Source of the DNA: Draconibacterium orientale
GTDB taxonomy: Bacteria > Bacteroidota > Bacteroidia > Bacteroidales > UBA12170
DNA: 47,277 nucleotides
Direction: 5' to 3'
Assembly: GCA_020718205.1 (NCBI GenBank)
Contig: DYSN01000017.1
Location: 1 to 47,277, forward strand
In this document: one piece after another, positions 10,225 through 19,140 of the stretch
Numbering within the stretch: the stretch's first letter is position 1
Layout of the letters: every line of letters starts with the position of its first letter
Made by a program: the position numbers and the translations under genes
Notes under the pieces: generated by a model
What the model saw: only the letters and a program-made list of their open reading frames with translations
What the model was told of the DNA's origin: nothing
Database searches by the model: none

Positions 10225-12144
10225 TTATTTATTGAGTTCTTTATTTAAGAAAGCCTCCATTGCTCTGTAAAATTCGAAGCGGTTTTCCTCGTTGTGGAAA
10301 CCATGACCTTCGTTGTCTTTTACCAAATATTCAACGGTAACGCCTTTTTGTTTCATGGCTTCAACTATTTGATCCGATTCGGCTTTGTTAACCCTTGGGT
10401 CGTTGGCACCCTGAGCTATAAACAAGGGAGCTACAATTTTATCTACCTGATAAACTGGTGAAACTTCGCGAAGCATCAAACTATCTTTTACAGGATCGCC
10501 CACCATTTCAAACATCATGTCCATCATGGGTTTCCAGTAAGGAGGAATGGTTTGCATGAAGGTGAACATATTCGAAACACCCACATAATCAACGCCGGCA
10601 GCATACAATTCAGGTTCTTTAACCAGTCCCATGAGTGTGGCATATCCACCATAGCTTCCGCCGTAAATGGCAATCTTTTCGGGGTCGGCTATTCCTTTTT
10701 CGATGAGCCATTTGGTTCCATCGGTGATGTCGTCCTGCATTTCGCGGCCCCATTTCTTAAACGAAGCTTCCCAGAATTGACGACCATAACCTGTGGATCC
10801 TCTGAAATTCATTTGCAAAACTGCATATCCCCTATTGGCTAAGAATTGAATTTCGGGATTAAATCCCCAGCTATCGCGAGCCCAGGGACCACCATGTGGA
10901 TTGATAACCACCGGAAGGTCTTTGGCATTTTCCATATCATATCCTTTGGGAAGGGTCAGATAACCATGAATTTTAAGACCATCTCTCGAATTGTAACTGA
11001 CCGGAAGCTGATTGGCCATTTCATTCTCGTCGAGCCATGGGCTCACTTCCACAATCTTTTCAATGCTGTTATTGTCGGAATCGTAGATATAATAAGCCCC
11101 CAGCGATTTATCGCTATAGGTTCTCACAATGTGAATATTTTCATCGATGTTGCTTGCTGATATCGAAATTTCGTAACCGGGAAGGTGTTTCTGGATGTTA
11201 TTAAAACGTTGCTGAGCAATGCTGTCGAAGAAGAATCTTTCGCGTTTCCAGCCAATGTAAGAGGCGGCAGTAATCACTTTACGTTTATGCGAATAACTCA
11301 CATAATCCACATCGTAGTCATCGTTTTTGTAAAGAACTTCGGTTTCAAGTGCTGTTTCAGGATCGAAGGTAACAACCACTGATTTATCGCGGCCAAAATT
11401 CGAAGTACCAATGATTTTTTTATTGTCGAAAGTAAAGAACTGCGGACTAAATCCTTCTTTAAAATTGGTGGTTAAAATGGTTTTCCATTCATCGGCTTCG
11501 GTGGGGCGGTATAAAATAGCCTGATTGATTCCATCGGCAATGGCGGTAGCAATTCTAAGTTTACCATCGTGGTCAAAAAGCCAACCCTGAATATTTCCGG
11601 GGTTCTCGGCCAGCATTTCCATTTCACCGGTAGTAAGGTTCAGACGATATGGATCGAATGCCTGAGGATTTCTTTTATTCAAACCAATAATGACAAACTC
11701 CGGCTGATCGGGCAAATCGTCGATAATTTGAGTTCTAACTCCTTCAAAATCGGTGTAGGCAATTGGATTTGAACCATCTATATTCACACCAAACAATTTA
11801 AAATTCTCATCACCACCAGAGTCTTTTAAATAGGCAATCTGATTATTGTTTGGCCAGAAATAGCCTGCAATATCGCGTGCAGTTTCAAAAGTTATCTGAA
11901 TGGCTTGCGATTCTCCTCTTTTTTGGATAAAAACATTCATCCTGTTTTGATAAGGAGACATATAGGAATAATAATCACCATTGGGTGAGATTTGGTAACC
12001 TGATTTTTCAGGATTTTTGAAAAAATCTTCAAGGGGAATTTGCTTTGCTTTCACAACTTCGGGTTTTTTGATGCTATTGTTGCAATTACATGATGCTAAG
12101 ATAATTGCAAGAACAACTGTTGATAAAAATAATAATTTTTTCAT
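10225..12144 (-). CDS. S9 family prolyl oligopeptidase-like lipoprotein
   Basis: A 639-residue serine peptidase anchored as a lipoprotein. Starting at the ATG at 12144 gives a lipoprotein signal peptide (MKKLLFLSTVVLAIILASCNC, lipobox LASC); the upstream in-frame ATG at 12168 would only add eight residues before it. Residues about 40-370 form the beta-propeller and the C-terminal 260 the alpha/beta-hydrolase domain, with Ser497 in GGSYGGY, Asp582 in GANDPR and His614 in EGHGF. Such enzymes cleave acyl- or dipeptides from oligopeptides in the periplasm or at the surface. It has its own promoter and terminator. Confidence 0.92.
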   Translation of the reverse strand: MKKLLFLSTVVLAIILASCNCNNSIKKPEVVKAKQIPLEDFFKNPEKSGYQISPNGDYYSYMSPYQNRMNVFIQKRGESQAIQITFETARDIAGYFWPNNNQIAYLKDSGGDENFKLFGVNIDGSNPIAYTDFEGVRTQIIDDLPDQPEFVIIGLNKRNPQAFDPYRLNLTTGEMEMLAENPGNIQGWLFDHDGKLRIATAIADGINQAILYRPTEADEWKTILTTNFKEGFSPQFFTFDNKKIIGTSNFGRDKSVVVTFDPETALETEVLYKNDDYDVDYVSYSHKRKVITAASYIGWKRERFFFDSIAQQRFNNIQKHLPGYEISISASNIDENIHIVRTYSDKSLGAYYIYDSDNNSIEKIVEVSPWLDENEMANQLPVSYNSRDGLKIHGYLTLPKGYDMENAKDLPVVINPHGGPWARDSWGFNPEIQFLANRGYAVLQMNFRGSTGYGRQFWEASFKKWGREMQDDITDGTKWLIEKGIADPEKIAIYGGSYGGYATLMGLVKEPELYAAGVDYVGVSNMFTFMQTIPPYWKPMMDMMFEMVGDPVKDSLMLREVSPVYQVDKIVAPLFIAQGANDPRVNKAESDQIVEAMKQKGVTVEYLVKDNEGHGFHNEENRFEFYRAMEAFLNKELNK

Positions 12145-12207
12145 TCTATTTCTTTTAAATTTAACCACCGTTTTATTTCATCATATCTAAAAATAACAGA
12201 TATTTTT

Positions 12208-12237
12208 CAAAGATATTATATTTATAATTTCAGCAAA
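12208..12237 (-). promoter_or_regulatory. Promoter of the S9 peptidase gene
   Basis: On the minus strand TTTG (complement of 12234-12237) is followed by 18 nt and TATCTTTG (complement of 12208-12215), a full match to the Bacteroidota TTTG/TAnnTTTG promoter. The leader to the ATG at 12144 would be about 55-60 nt. Confidence 0.75.
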
Positions 12238-12362
12238 AAAAATTAACCTGCTTTAAGATTTTATATGCCATTTGGTGTTAATCTTTTGCTAATTACAATA
12301 GGGCAGGCAACGAAAAACATGGACATAATCGAAAATATTTAATTTTACGCTAAGAATAAATT

Positions 12363-14084
12363 ATGTTTATGATAACACATAACCCAGCGGTGACAAGACT
12401 CCCAAAACATCTTAAGGATTTCATTATTGATCAGAATTATGAACATTATACGGGTCGTGATCATGCTGTTTGGTGCTATGTGATGCGAAGAAATCTAAAA
12501 TATTTAACAAATGTGGCCCATTCGAGCTATTTGGAAGGACTCAACAGAACTGGTATCAGCATCAATTATATCCCATCGGTTCAAAGCATGAATGAGATTC
12601 TGAAGAAGATAGGTTGGGGAGCTGTTTGTGTGGATGGGTTTATTCCGCCTGCTTCGTTTATGGAATTTCAAATGCATAAGGTTTTGGTTATTGCCGCCGA
12701 TATTCGGGCAGTGAATCAGATAGAATATACCCCCGCACCCGATATTATTCACGAAGCCGCCGGACATGCCCCCATTATTGCTGATGAAGAATACGCCCAA
12801 TACTTAATCAAATTTGGAGAAATTGGCTCAAAAGCGTTTAGCAGTGCCTATGATTATGAGCTATATGAAGCCATTCGGCATTTGTCTATTCTCAAAGCCG
12901 ATCCCAACAGTGCAGTGGCTGACATTAAAGAAGCAGAGCATAAAATTGAATTACCGGAGAAAAACCCAGCCATTCCTTCGGAAATGTCTCTGATTAGGAA
13001 CCTTCATTGGTGGACAGTTGAATATGGACTTATTGGCGATATTGCGAATCCGAAAATATATGGTGCCGGCCTACTCTCATCCATTGGCGAGAGCGTTTGG
13101 GCTTTGAGCGACCAGGTTAAGAAATTGGAATATTCCATCGATGCCCGGGACTATAGTTTCGACATCACCAAGCCACAACCCCAACTGTTTGTTACTCCGA
13201 ATTTTAAGTTTTTACACGATGTTCTGGATGAATTTGCCTCTCAAATGTCCTTAAAAATTGGGGGAATTCATGGCCTGATTAAAGCCATTGAATCAAAAAA
13301 TCCAGCCACAGCTGTATTAAAAAGTGGCATTCAGATATGCGGGGTTTTAGATAAAGTGATAAGCTCAGGCTCGCATATAGCTTATATCCGGTTCATCGGC
13401 CCATCGATGCTTTGTTTTGGCGATAAAATGCTCAGTGGTCATGGCCCCGAAACTCATGCTCACGGATATGGAACTCCCGTGGGACGCGTAAAAGGAGCCG
13501 GAAAACCCATGCGCATGCACAGCACTGCCGATTTGGCAAAATTGTGCATTATTGAAGGAAAAAAATCCGAATTCGAATTTCAAAGCGGAGTTCAAATAAA
13601 AGGAGTTCTTCATAATGTGCTGCATAAAGACGGAAATCTGATTTTACTCAGCTTCACAGATTGTACTGTTACCTATCAGGATACAACGCTGTTTCATCCC
13701 GATTGGGGAACCTACGATATGGCCATTGGCGAGGAAGTAATCTCGGTTTATGCAGGCGTTGCAGATGCCGAAAGATATGGACTTAAAATATCTCCCCCAG
13801 CCGAAATTACCCACCGAATCGATTATTCTGCTGAAGAAAAACGTCTTTTCGATGCTTACGATAAAGTAAGAGCACTGAAAAACAACCCTTTAAGCATAGA
13901 AACCGAAGCCTTTATCAAATCAATAATAGCGGAATATCCACAAGAATGGCTGCTCTTGCTCGAAGCTTTGGAATTCGTTGGAATTAATAATGAATTGGGT
14001 GCCTTAATAAATGAACATCTAACATGTTTCCCCTATTCCGCTGATATTAAAAGGCTTATCCACTTTGGAATGGAGATGCTATAA
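12363..14084 (+). CDS. phhA: Pterin-dependent aromatic amino acid hydroxylase, long form
   Basis: A 573-residue enzyme that probably hydroxylates phenylalanine to tyrosine with tetrahydropterin and O2. The iron site is clear: His130 and His135 in HEAAGH and Glu220 in WWTVEYGL, followed by YGAGLLSSIGE. Compared with the usual hydroxylase core, about 45 extra residues separate the second His from the Glu (85 residues here, about 40 in animal and short bacterial enzymes). Residues about 310-573 form an added C-terminal region containing an internal duplication (about 320-360 and 407-447). Met3 is an alternative start. The 3' end overlaps the convergent FmdE-domain gene by 6 nt. Confidence 0.88.
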   Translation: MFMITHNPAVTRLPKHLKDFIIDQNYEHYTGRDHAVWCYVMRRNLKYLTNVAHSSYLEGLNRTGISINYIPSVQSMNEILKKIGWGAVCVDGFIPPASFMEFQMHKVLVIAADIRAVNQIEYTPAPDIIHEAAGHAPIIADEEYAQYLIKFGEIGSKAFSSAYDYELYEAIRHLSILKADPNSAVADIKEAEHKIELPEKNPAIPSEMSLIRNLHWWTVEYGLIGDIANPKIYGAGLLSSIGESVWALSDQVKKLEYSIDARDYSFDITKPQPQLFVTPNFKFLHDVLDEFASQMSLKIGGIHGLIKAIESKNPATAVLKSGIQICGVLDKVISSGSHIAYIRFIGPSMLCFGDKMLSGHGPETHAHGYGTPVGRVKGAGKPMRMHSTADLAKLCIIEGKKSEFEFQSGVQIKGVLHNVLHKDGNLILLSFTDCTVTYQDTTLFHPDWGTYDMAIGEEVISVYAGVADAERYGLKISPPAEITHRIDYSAEEKRLFDAYDKVRALKNNPLSIETEAFIKSIIAEYPQEWLLLLEALEFVGINNELGALINEHLTCFPYSADIKRLIHFGMEML

Positions 14085-14666
14085 AACCCTGATGACCTCT
14101 GCTTCGCTTTGAAGAATCATTCGAACTCTTTCCTGCCACAAATCTTTGAATAATTTGGTTTCATCAAAAGTTGCACTTTGGGTTAAGCATTTCTGCATGA
14201 GCTCCTTAAGCTGAGCTGATGGGGGAATTGGATTATAAACCAATTCCGCAGATTGTCCTGTGTCCTTTCGGGTAAACCTGTAATCGCCTGAAATTGAAGC
14301 ATTATAACGCATCAGCGAATGGCGGACAAACTGACCATTTAAGCCTTTGAAACCGCTTTTCTCAGTAGCTCCCGTTATTAAAGAAAACAGATTTGACACC
14401 ACTCCTGTTGCTCCATCTTCCGCATCGTTTTTAAACTCAATGGCTATTTCTCCCCTTTGAGCCATTGAATCGGGGTACAGATGTTTAAGAGCTGTCCGGC
14501 ATATTAAGTAAGCTCCGGCCACAGTGGGGCAACTATGTCCGGCCAATTTTACCATATCCAGATAGCTGTACGCGATGATGCCGTTGTCAAAAGCCCCCGT
14601 AAAATCTGAAAGAGCATCTTTCAACACAATGGTTTCAACTTCATTATAAAACTCAGGAATCTTCAT
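14079..14666 (-). CDS. FmdE-like domain protein
   Basis: A 195-residue protein carrying an FmdE-type domain, named after subunit E of formylmethanofuran dehydrogenase; the visible hallmark is AGHSCPTVAGAYL (42-54) with His44 and Cys46. The role of stand-alone members is not established, and no molybdenum enzyme is encoded nearby, so no function is assigned. The Met at 14666 (MKIPEFYNE) is preferred; the frame stays open to 14750, but the added 28 residues are lysine-rich and unlike the family. It is convergent with, and overlaps, the aromatic amino acid hydroxylase gene. Confidence 0.7.
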   Translation of the reverse strand: MKIPEFYNEVETIVLKDALSDFTGAFDNGIIAYSYLDMVKLAGHSCPTVAGAYLICRTALKHLYPDSMAQRGEIAIEFKNDAEDGATGVVSNLFSLITGATEKSGFKGLNGQFVRHSLMRYNASISGDYRFTRKDTGQSAELVYNPIPPSAQLKELMQKCLTQSATFDETKLFKDLWQERVRMILQSEAEVIRVL

Positions 14667-14873
14667 AAATTTATTTTTAACGAAAGCAATGAATGGAATT
14701 AGCTTAATAATCTTTGAATTTTTATCAAAAAAACAAGACAATTTCCTCAATAATTTGACTGCGGAAATGTATAAAAATACACAATCTGTTGATTCAAAAT
14801 TAACTTATCAATAACAGCCAACCCCTATCAATATTATTGTTAACAAATTAGCAATTAAAAAATGTGAAAATAC

Positions 14874-14905
14874 TTTGCATGCAGCGTATTTTTTATTTAT
14901 ATTTG
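14874..14905 (+). promoter_or_regulatory. Promoter of the marR-fad operon
   Basis: TTTG (14874-14877), a 20-nt spacer and TATATTTG (14898-14905) match the Bacteroidota promoter at both elements. The expected start is near 14910, giving a leader of about 20 nt before the marR ATG at 14932. This is the only clear promoter before the beta-oxidation genes. Confidence 0.8.
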
Positions 14906-14917
14906 CCATGCATGCAT
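14877..14917. promoter_or_regulatory. Candidate MarR operator (GCATGC palindromes)
   Basis: GCATGC at 14877-14882 overlaps the -33 element, and the perfect 10-bp palindrome ATGCATGCAT at 14908-14917 covers the expected transcription start. Both occur within the larger shared pattern TTTGC(C)ATGC. A MarR dimer bound at either would occlude the promoter. Assignment to this MarR is inferred from position. Confidence 0.55.
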
Positions 14918-14931
14918 AATACTCAACCCCT

Positions 14932-15372
14932 ATGAATATAAGAGAAACTTTGGACTTTCAGATACGCAGCACCCTGTTCTCCATGATGAGAATGTACAAT
15001 TTTCTGGTGCAGGAATATGGAGTGACTCAGGGCATGGGTTATACCCTGATGATAATCCCCAAAGAAGGCATTCCCGCCACCAGCATTGGCCCCATCATGG
15101 GCATGGGAAGCTCAAGTTTAAGCAGATTGCTCAAATCGATGGAATCGAATGGTTTGGTATTCCGCGAAGCTGACCAAATGGACAGAAGAATCACCCGCAT
15201 TTTTCTCACCGAGAAAGGCGTTGGACTTCGCAAATCCATCAAATCAATGGTGGTCAGCTTTAACGAAAACGTGATTAAAAATATATCTGACGATGAACTG
15301 ACAACCTATAATAAGGTAACGGAAGTTATTAAACAGCAAATAGATTTTGAATTAAATAAAAGGAATAAATAG
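14932..15372 (+). CDS. MarR family transcriptional regulator
   Basis: A 146-residue winged-helix regulator, first gene of the beta-oxidation operon. Residues about 40-105 hold the MarR DNA-binding region: a recognition-helix segment GMGSSSLSRLLKSMESNGLV, then a wing with DRRITRIFLTEKG. The flanking helices would form the dimer interface. fadN begins 41 nt after its stop. Because the promoter in front carries palindromes and the downstream genes degrade fatty acids, it probably represses the operon and is released by an acyl-CoA or fatty acid, though the ligand is not shown by the sequence. Confidence 0.92.
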   Translation: MNIRETLDFQIRSTLFSMMRMYNFLVQEYGVTQGMGYTLMIIPKEGIPATSIGPIMGMGSSSLSRLLKSMESNGLVFREADQMDRRITRIFLTEKGVGLRKSIKSMVVSFNENVIKNISDDELTTYNKVTEVIKQQIDFELNKRNK

Positions 15373-15413
15373 TTGATTTTTAACATATTAAAACATTTAT
15401 AAACAAAAAGATA

Positions 15414-17816
15414 ATGAAGCGAAGAATTAAAAAAGTAGCGGTTTTGGGATCTGGAGTTATGGGTTCTGGAATTGCCTGTCATTTCGCAAACATTGGTACC
15501 GAAGTCTTGCTCATAGACATAGTGCCAAAAGAGCTGACAGAACAAGAGAAAGCAAAGGGCTTAACTCTTGAGAGTACAGTGGTTAGAAACCGAATTGTGA
15601 ACGATTCGCTGACGGCTGCTCTCAAATCGAAACCATCGCCCATTTACAGGCAGAGCTTTGCCAAAAAAATCACCACAGGTAATTTCGACGATGATTTGGC
15701 TAAGATTAAAGACTACGACTGGATTATAGAAGTGGTGGTTGAACGTCTCGATATCAAGAAAATGGTTTTTGAGAAAGTCGACAAGCTACGCAAACCCGGA
15801 ACTCTTGTCACCACAAATACTTCAGGTATTTCTGTGGAAGCTATGATCGAAGGCCGCAGCGAAGATTTTCAAAAACATTTTTGCGGTACTCACTTTTTTA
15901 ATCCTCCCCGCTATCTTCAGCTTTTCGAAATCATTCCTACAAGCAAAACCTGCAAAGATGTACTCTGTTTTCTAAGCGATTACGCCGAAAAATATCTGGG
16001 AAAAACTGCAGTTCTGGCGAAAGATACACCCGCTTTTATTGCCAATCGTGTGGGAACTTTCTCTATTATGGAGTTGTTCAACAACTATAAAACATTGGGT
16101 TTAAATATTCCGGAAATCGACAAGCTCACCGGACCTATTATTGGTCGGGCCAAGTCGGCCACCTTCCGCACTGCCGATGTAGTGGGTCTCGATACTTTGG
16201 TTCATGTGGCCAATGGCATCAAAAACTCAACCAACGACGAAGCCAATCACCTGTTTGCAATCCCCGATTATCTACAAAAGATGCTCGAAAACAAATGGTT
16301 AGGCTCAAAAACCAAGCAGGGGTTCTTTAAAAAAGAAGTGATTGATGGCAAAAAAGTTTTCAAATCGCTCAACTTAGAAACTTTGGAATACGAAGAAAAT
16401 GACAAGCCCAATTTCAGTGTTTTCGAAAAAACCAAAGCTATTGACGATGTTAAAAAACGAATGCCCATACTCCTGAGCGACAAAGGCAGAGCTGGGGAAT
16501 TTTACCGCAAATCGTTTTACAGCTTGTTCCAGTTTGTGTCAAACAGAATCCCCGAAATAACAGAAGATATTTACAAGGTTGACGATGCTTTAAATGCAGG
16601 ATTTGGCTGGAAATTAGGCCCCTTCCAAACCTGGGATTCGGTGGATGTTCCCCAAACGGTTTTGAATATGGAAGCAGCCGGGAAAAAACCAGCGGATTGG
16701 GTTTACGACATGCTTCATGCTGATATCACTAATTTTTATGAAGTGAAAAACGGCATTAAATATTGCTACGATATCCCAACGCGCTCCTATAAAGAGATTC
16801 CTGGACAAACCGGAAAACTATCTCTTGAGGTGCTTCGTCATTCCAACGTGCTTTGGGAAAACAACGATACCACCATTTTCGATTTGGGCGATGGCGTTAT
16901 CAATATCGAAGTCCATACCAAAATGAATACCATTGGACAAGGCGTTTTAGAAGGATTGAATATGGCTTTGGATATGGCAGAAGCCGATTATCAGGCACTT
17001 ATCATTTCCAACGAAGGCGAACATTTTTCGGCAGGTGCCAATGTGGGCATGATTTATATGCTGGCCATTGAACAAGAATACGAAGAATTGGATATGGCCG
17101 TGCAATGGTTCCAAAAAACCATGATGCGTATGCGTTATTCGAGCATTCCTGTTGTAGCTGCTCCCCATGGAATGGCTCTGGGCGGTGGTTGTGAGATGTG
17201 TATGCATACCGATAAAGTGGTGGCTCATGCAGAGTTATACATGGGTCTGGTAGAATTTGGCGTTGGACTTATCCCCGGTGGCGGTGGTACCAAAGAATTT
17301 GCTTTACGCCTGGGCGACGAGCTGAAAGAAGGCGACATCCGCACCAATGCATTCCTAAACAGATACTTAAGCATAGGTCAGGCCAAAGTTTCAACATCGG
17401 CCTACGAAGCCTTCGATTTGGGTTATTTGCGTCCGGGAATTGACGAAGTAGTGGTGAGTAGAGCCCATCATCTGGCCTTTGCCAAAAAAGCTGCCTTGCT
17501 CATGGTAGAAAAAGGCTATACCCAACCAGCACCCCGCCACGATATCAAAGTTCTTGGCCGCGAAGCTCTTGGTATGGTTTACGTGGGCGCCGACGGGTTT
17601 ACAACCGGAAACTATATGTCGGAACACGACAAGCTTATTGCTGAAAAATTAGGCTACGTGATGGCTGGTGGAGCAATTTCTTCACCCCTCACCGAAGTTT
17701 CTGAGCAGTATTTGCTCGATCTGGAACGCAGGGCATTTTTGGAGCTAACCATGCAACGAAAAACACTCGAACGCATCCAAAGCCTCATCACCAAAGGCAA
17801 AATTCTGAGAAATTAA
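15414..17816 (+). CDS. fadN: 3-hydroxyacyl-CoA dehydrogenase / enoyl-CoA hydratase
   Basis: An 800-residue bifunctional beta-oxidation enzyme: it hydrates enoyl-CoA and oxidises the 3-hydroxyacyl-CoA with NAD. The dehydrogenase part comes first, with the NAD site GSGVMG at 12-17 and the two helical dehydrogenase domains to about residue 470. A crotonase domain follows (about 485-690) with the oxyanion-hole segments HFSAGANVG and MALGGGCEM and the GLVEFGVGLIPGGGG catalytic region. This order matches Bacillus FadN and is the reverse of E. coli FadB. fadA and fadE follow in the same order as in B. subtilis fadNAE. Confidence 0.93.
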   Translation: MKRRIKKVAVLGSGVMGSGIACHFANIGTEVLLIDIVPKELTEQEKAKGLTLESTVVRNRIVNDSLTAALKSKPSPIYRQSFAKKITTGNFDDDLAKIKDYDWIIEVVVERLDIKKMVFEKVDKLRKPGTLVTTNTSGISVEAMIEGRSEDFQKHFCGTHFFNPPRYLQLFEIIPTSKTCKDVLCFLSDYAEKYLGKTAVLAKDTPAFIANRVGTFSIMELFNNYKTLGLNIPEIDKLTGPIIGRAKSATFRTADVVGLDTLVHVANGIKNSTNDEANHLFAIPDYLQKMLENKWLGSKTKQGFFKKEVIDGKKVFKSLNLETLEYEENDKPNFSVFEKTKAIDDVKKRMPILLSDKGRAGEFYRKSFYSLFQFVSNRIPEITEDIYKVDDALNAGFGWKLGPFQTWDSVDVPQTVLNMEAAGKKPADWVYDMLHADITNFYEVKNGIKYCYDIPTRSYKEIPGQTGKLSLEVLRHSNVLWENNDTTIFDLGDGVINIEVHTKMNTIGQGVLEGLNMALDMAEADYQALIISNEGEHFSAGANVGMIYMLAIEQEYEELDMAVQWFQKTMMRMRYSSIPVVAAPHGMALGGGCEMCMHTDKVVAHAELYMGLVEFGVGLIPGGGGTKEFALRLGDELKEGDIRTNAFLNRYLSIGQAKVSTSAYEAFDLGYLRPGIDEVVVSRAHHLAFAKKAALLMVEKGYTQPAPRHDIKVLGREALGMVYVGADGFTTGNYMSEHDKLIAEKLGYVMAGGAISSPLTEVSEQYLLDLERRAFLELTMQRKTLERIQSLITKGKILRN

Positions 17817-17846
17817 CCGCATAATTAACTTTAAAAAGAAGAAAAA

Positions 17847-19019
17847 ATGAATGCATATATAGTAGGAGGATATCGTTCGGCCATTGGCAAAGCACCCCGT
17901 GGAAGCTTGCGCTTCATGCGCCCCGATGATATTGCTGCACAAGTAATCAGACATTTAATGAACAATTTTCCACAAATCGACAAGTCCTTGATAGACGATG
18001 TGGTGGTGGGAAATGCCTTCCCCGAAGCCGAAACCGGTTTTAATATGGGGAGAATGATTTCGCTTTTAAGCCTCGATACCGTTGAAGTTCCTGGCTCAAC
18101 CACCAATCGCTATTGCGCTTCGGGTCTGGAATCCATTGCCATTGCTTCGGCAAAAATCTCTGCCGGACTGGCCGATATCATCATTGCCGGGGGAGCCGAA
18201 ACCATGTCCATGATTTCCATGGGCGGCTGGCGTCAGGTACCCAATCCCGACATAGCCATGAACCATCCCAAATGGTATTTAAGCATGGGATTAACCAGCG
18301 AAATGGTGGCCAAAGAATATGGCATTACCCGTCAGGATCAGGACGAATTTGCTGCGAAAAGCGTTGCAAAAGCTGTTCATGCTCAGGAACAAGGCTATTT
18401 TAACGATCAGATTGTTCCCATCGTGGTGAAAGAAAATTACTACGAAAACGGAAAAACCAAATCGAAAGAGACCATTTTTAAAGTGGACGAAGGCCCACGT
18501 AAAGGAACAACCGCCGAAGGACTGGGCCAATTAAAGCCCGCCTTTGCTTCCGATGGAACCAGCACTGCCGGAAACTCATCGCAGATGTCGGATGGAGCTG
18601 CTTTTGTATTGGTTGTTTCAGAGAAAATTCTCAAACAATACGATCTGAAACCCATAGCCCGCTTGGTTGATTATCAGGTTGCTGGTGTTGAGCCCTATAA
18701 AATGGGGGTTGGTCCCATTGCTGCCATTCCCAAAGTGCTGAAACACGCCAATATGAAGCTGGAAGACATCGATTTATTCGAGCTCAACGAGGCTTTTGCT
18801 ACACAGTCGCTGGCGGTTATCAGAGAATTGGGACTCGACACATCGAAAATCAATGTGAACGGTGGTGCCATTGCTTTGGGCCACCCACTGGGAGCCACCG
18901 GTGCCAAACTCACTGTTCAGATTCTGAATGAGCTGAAACGGCAGAATAAAAAATACGGCATGGTGACCATGTGTATTGGAACCGGACAAGGCGCAGCGGG
19001 AATTTTTGAGATGTTATAA
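17847..19019 (+). CDS. fadA: Acetyl-CoA acyltransferase (3-ketoacyl-CoA thiolase)
   Basis: A 390-residue thiolase that cleaves 3-ketoacyl-CoA with CoA to release acetyl-CoA. The three catalytic positions are present: nucleophile Cys90 (NRYCASGLESI), His346 in GGAIALGHPLGATGA and the second Cys376 in MCIGTGQG. Length and motifs are standard for the family. It lies 30 nt behind fadN and before the acyl-CoA dehydrogenase; the 121-nt gap to the latter contains a long inverted repeat. Confidence 0.95.
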   Translation: MNAYIVGGYRSAIGKAPRGSLRFMRPDDIAAQVIRHLMNNFPQIDKSLIDDVVVGNAFPEAETGFNMGRMISLLSLDTVEVPGSTTNRYCASGLESIAIASAKISAGLADIIIAGGAETMSMISMGGWRQVPNPDIAMNHPKWYLSMGLTSEMVAKEYGITRQDQDEFAAKSVAKAVHAQEQGYFNDQIVPIVVKENYYENGKTKSKETIFKVDEGPRKGTTAEGLGQLKPAFASDGTSTAGNSSQMSDGAAFVLVVSEKILKQYDLKPIARLVDYQVAGVEPYKMGVGPIAAIPKVLKHANMKLEDIDLFELNEAFATQSLAVIRELGLDTSKINVNGGAIALGHPLGATGAKLTVQILNELKRQNKKYGMVTMCIGTGQGAAGIFEML

Positions 19020-19049
19020 AATAAGTTTTAAAACAATGAAAACATGGAC

Positions 19050-19099
19050 ATTAAGAAACGCGGATTTCAGAAAAAGTAAATTGAACCGTGTTTCTTAAT
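19050..19099 (+). repeat. Long inverted repeat between fadA and fadE
   Basis: ATTAAGAAACGCGG (19050-19063) and CCGTGTTTCTTAAT (19086-19099) pair along 14 positions with a single G-U, separated by a 22-nt loop. No T run follows, so it is not a standard terminator. It may be a transcript-stabilising or processing hairpin that sets different levels of fadA and fadE. A 20-codon ORF (ATG at 19036, stop ending at 19098) runs through it; coding is doubtful. Confidence 0.75.
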
Positions 19100-19140
19100 G
19101 ACTTGAAAAAGAAATTAAAAAATTAAAAAAGCTAAAAAAA

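Noticed and set aside
14667-14750. 28-residue N-terminal extension of the FmdE-like protein
   Set aside because: The frame is open but the residues are lysine- and phenylalanine-rich without family similarity; the Met at 14666 fits better.
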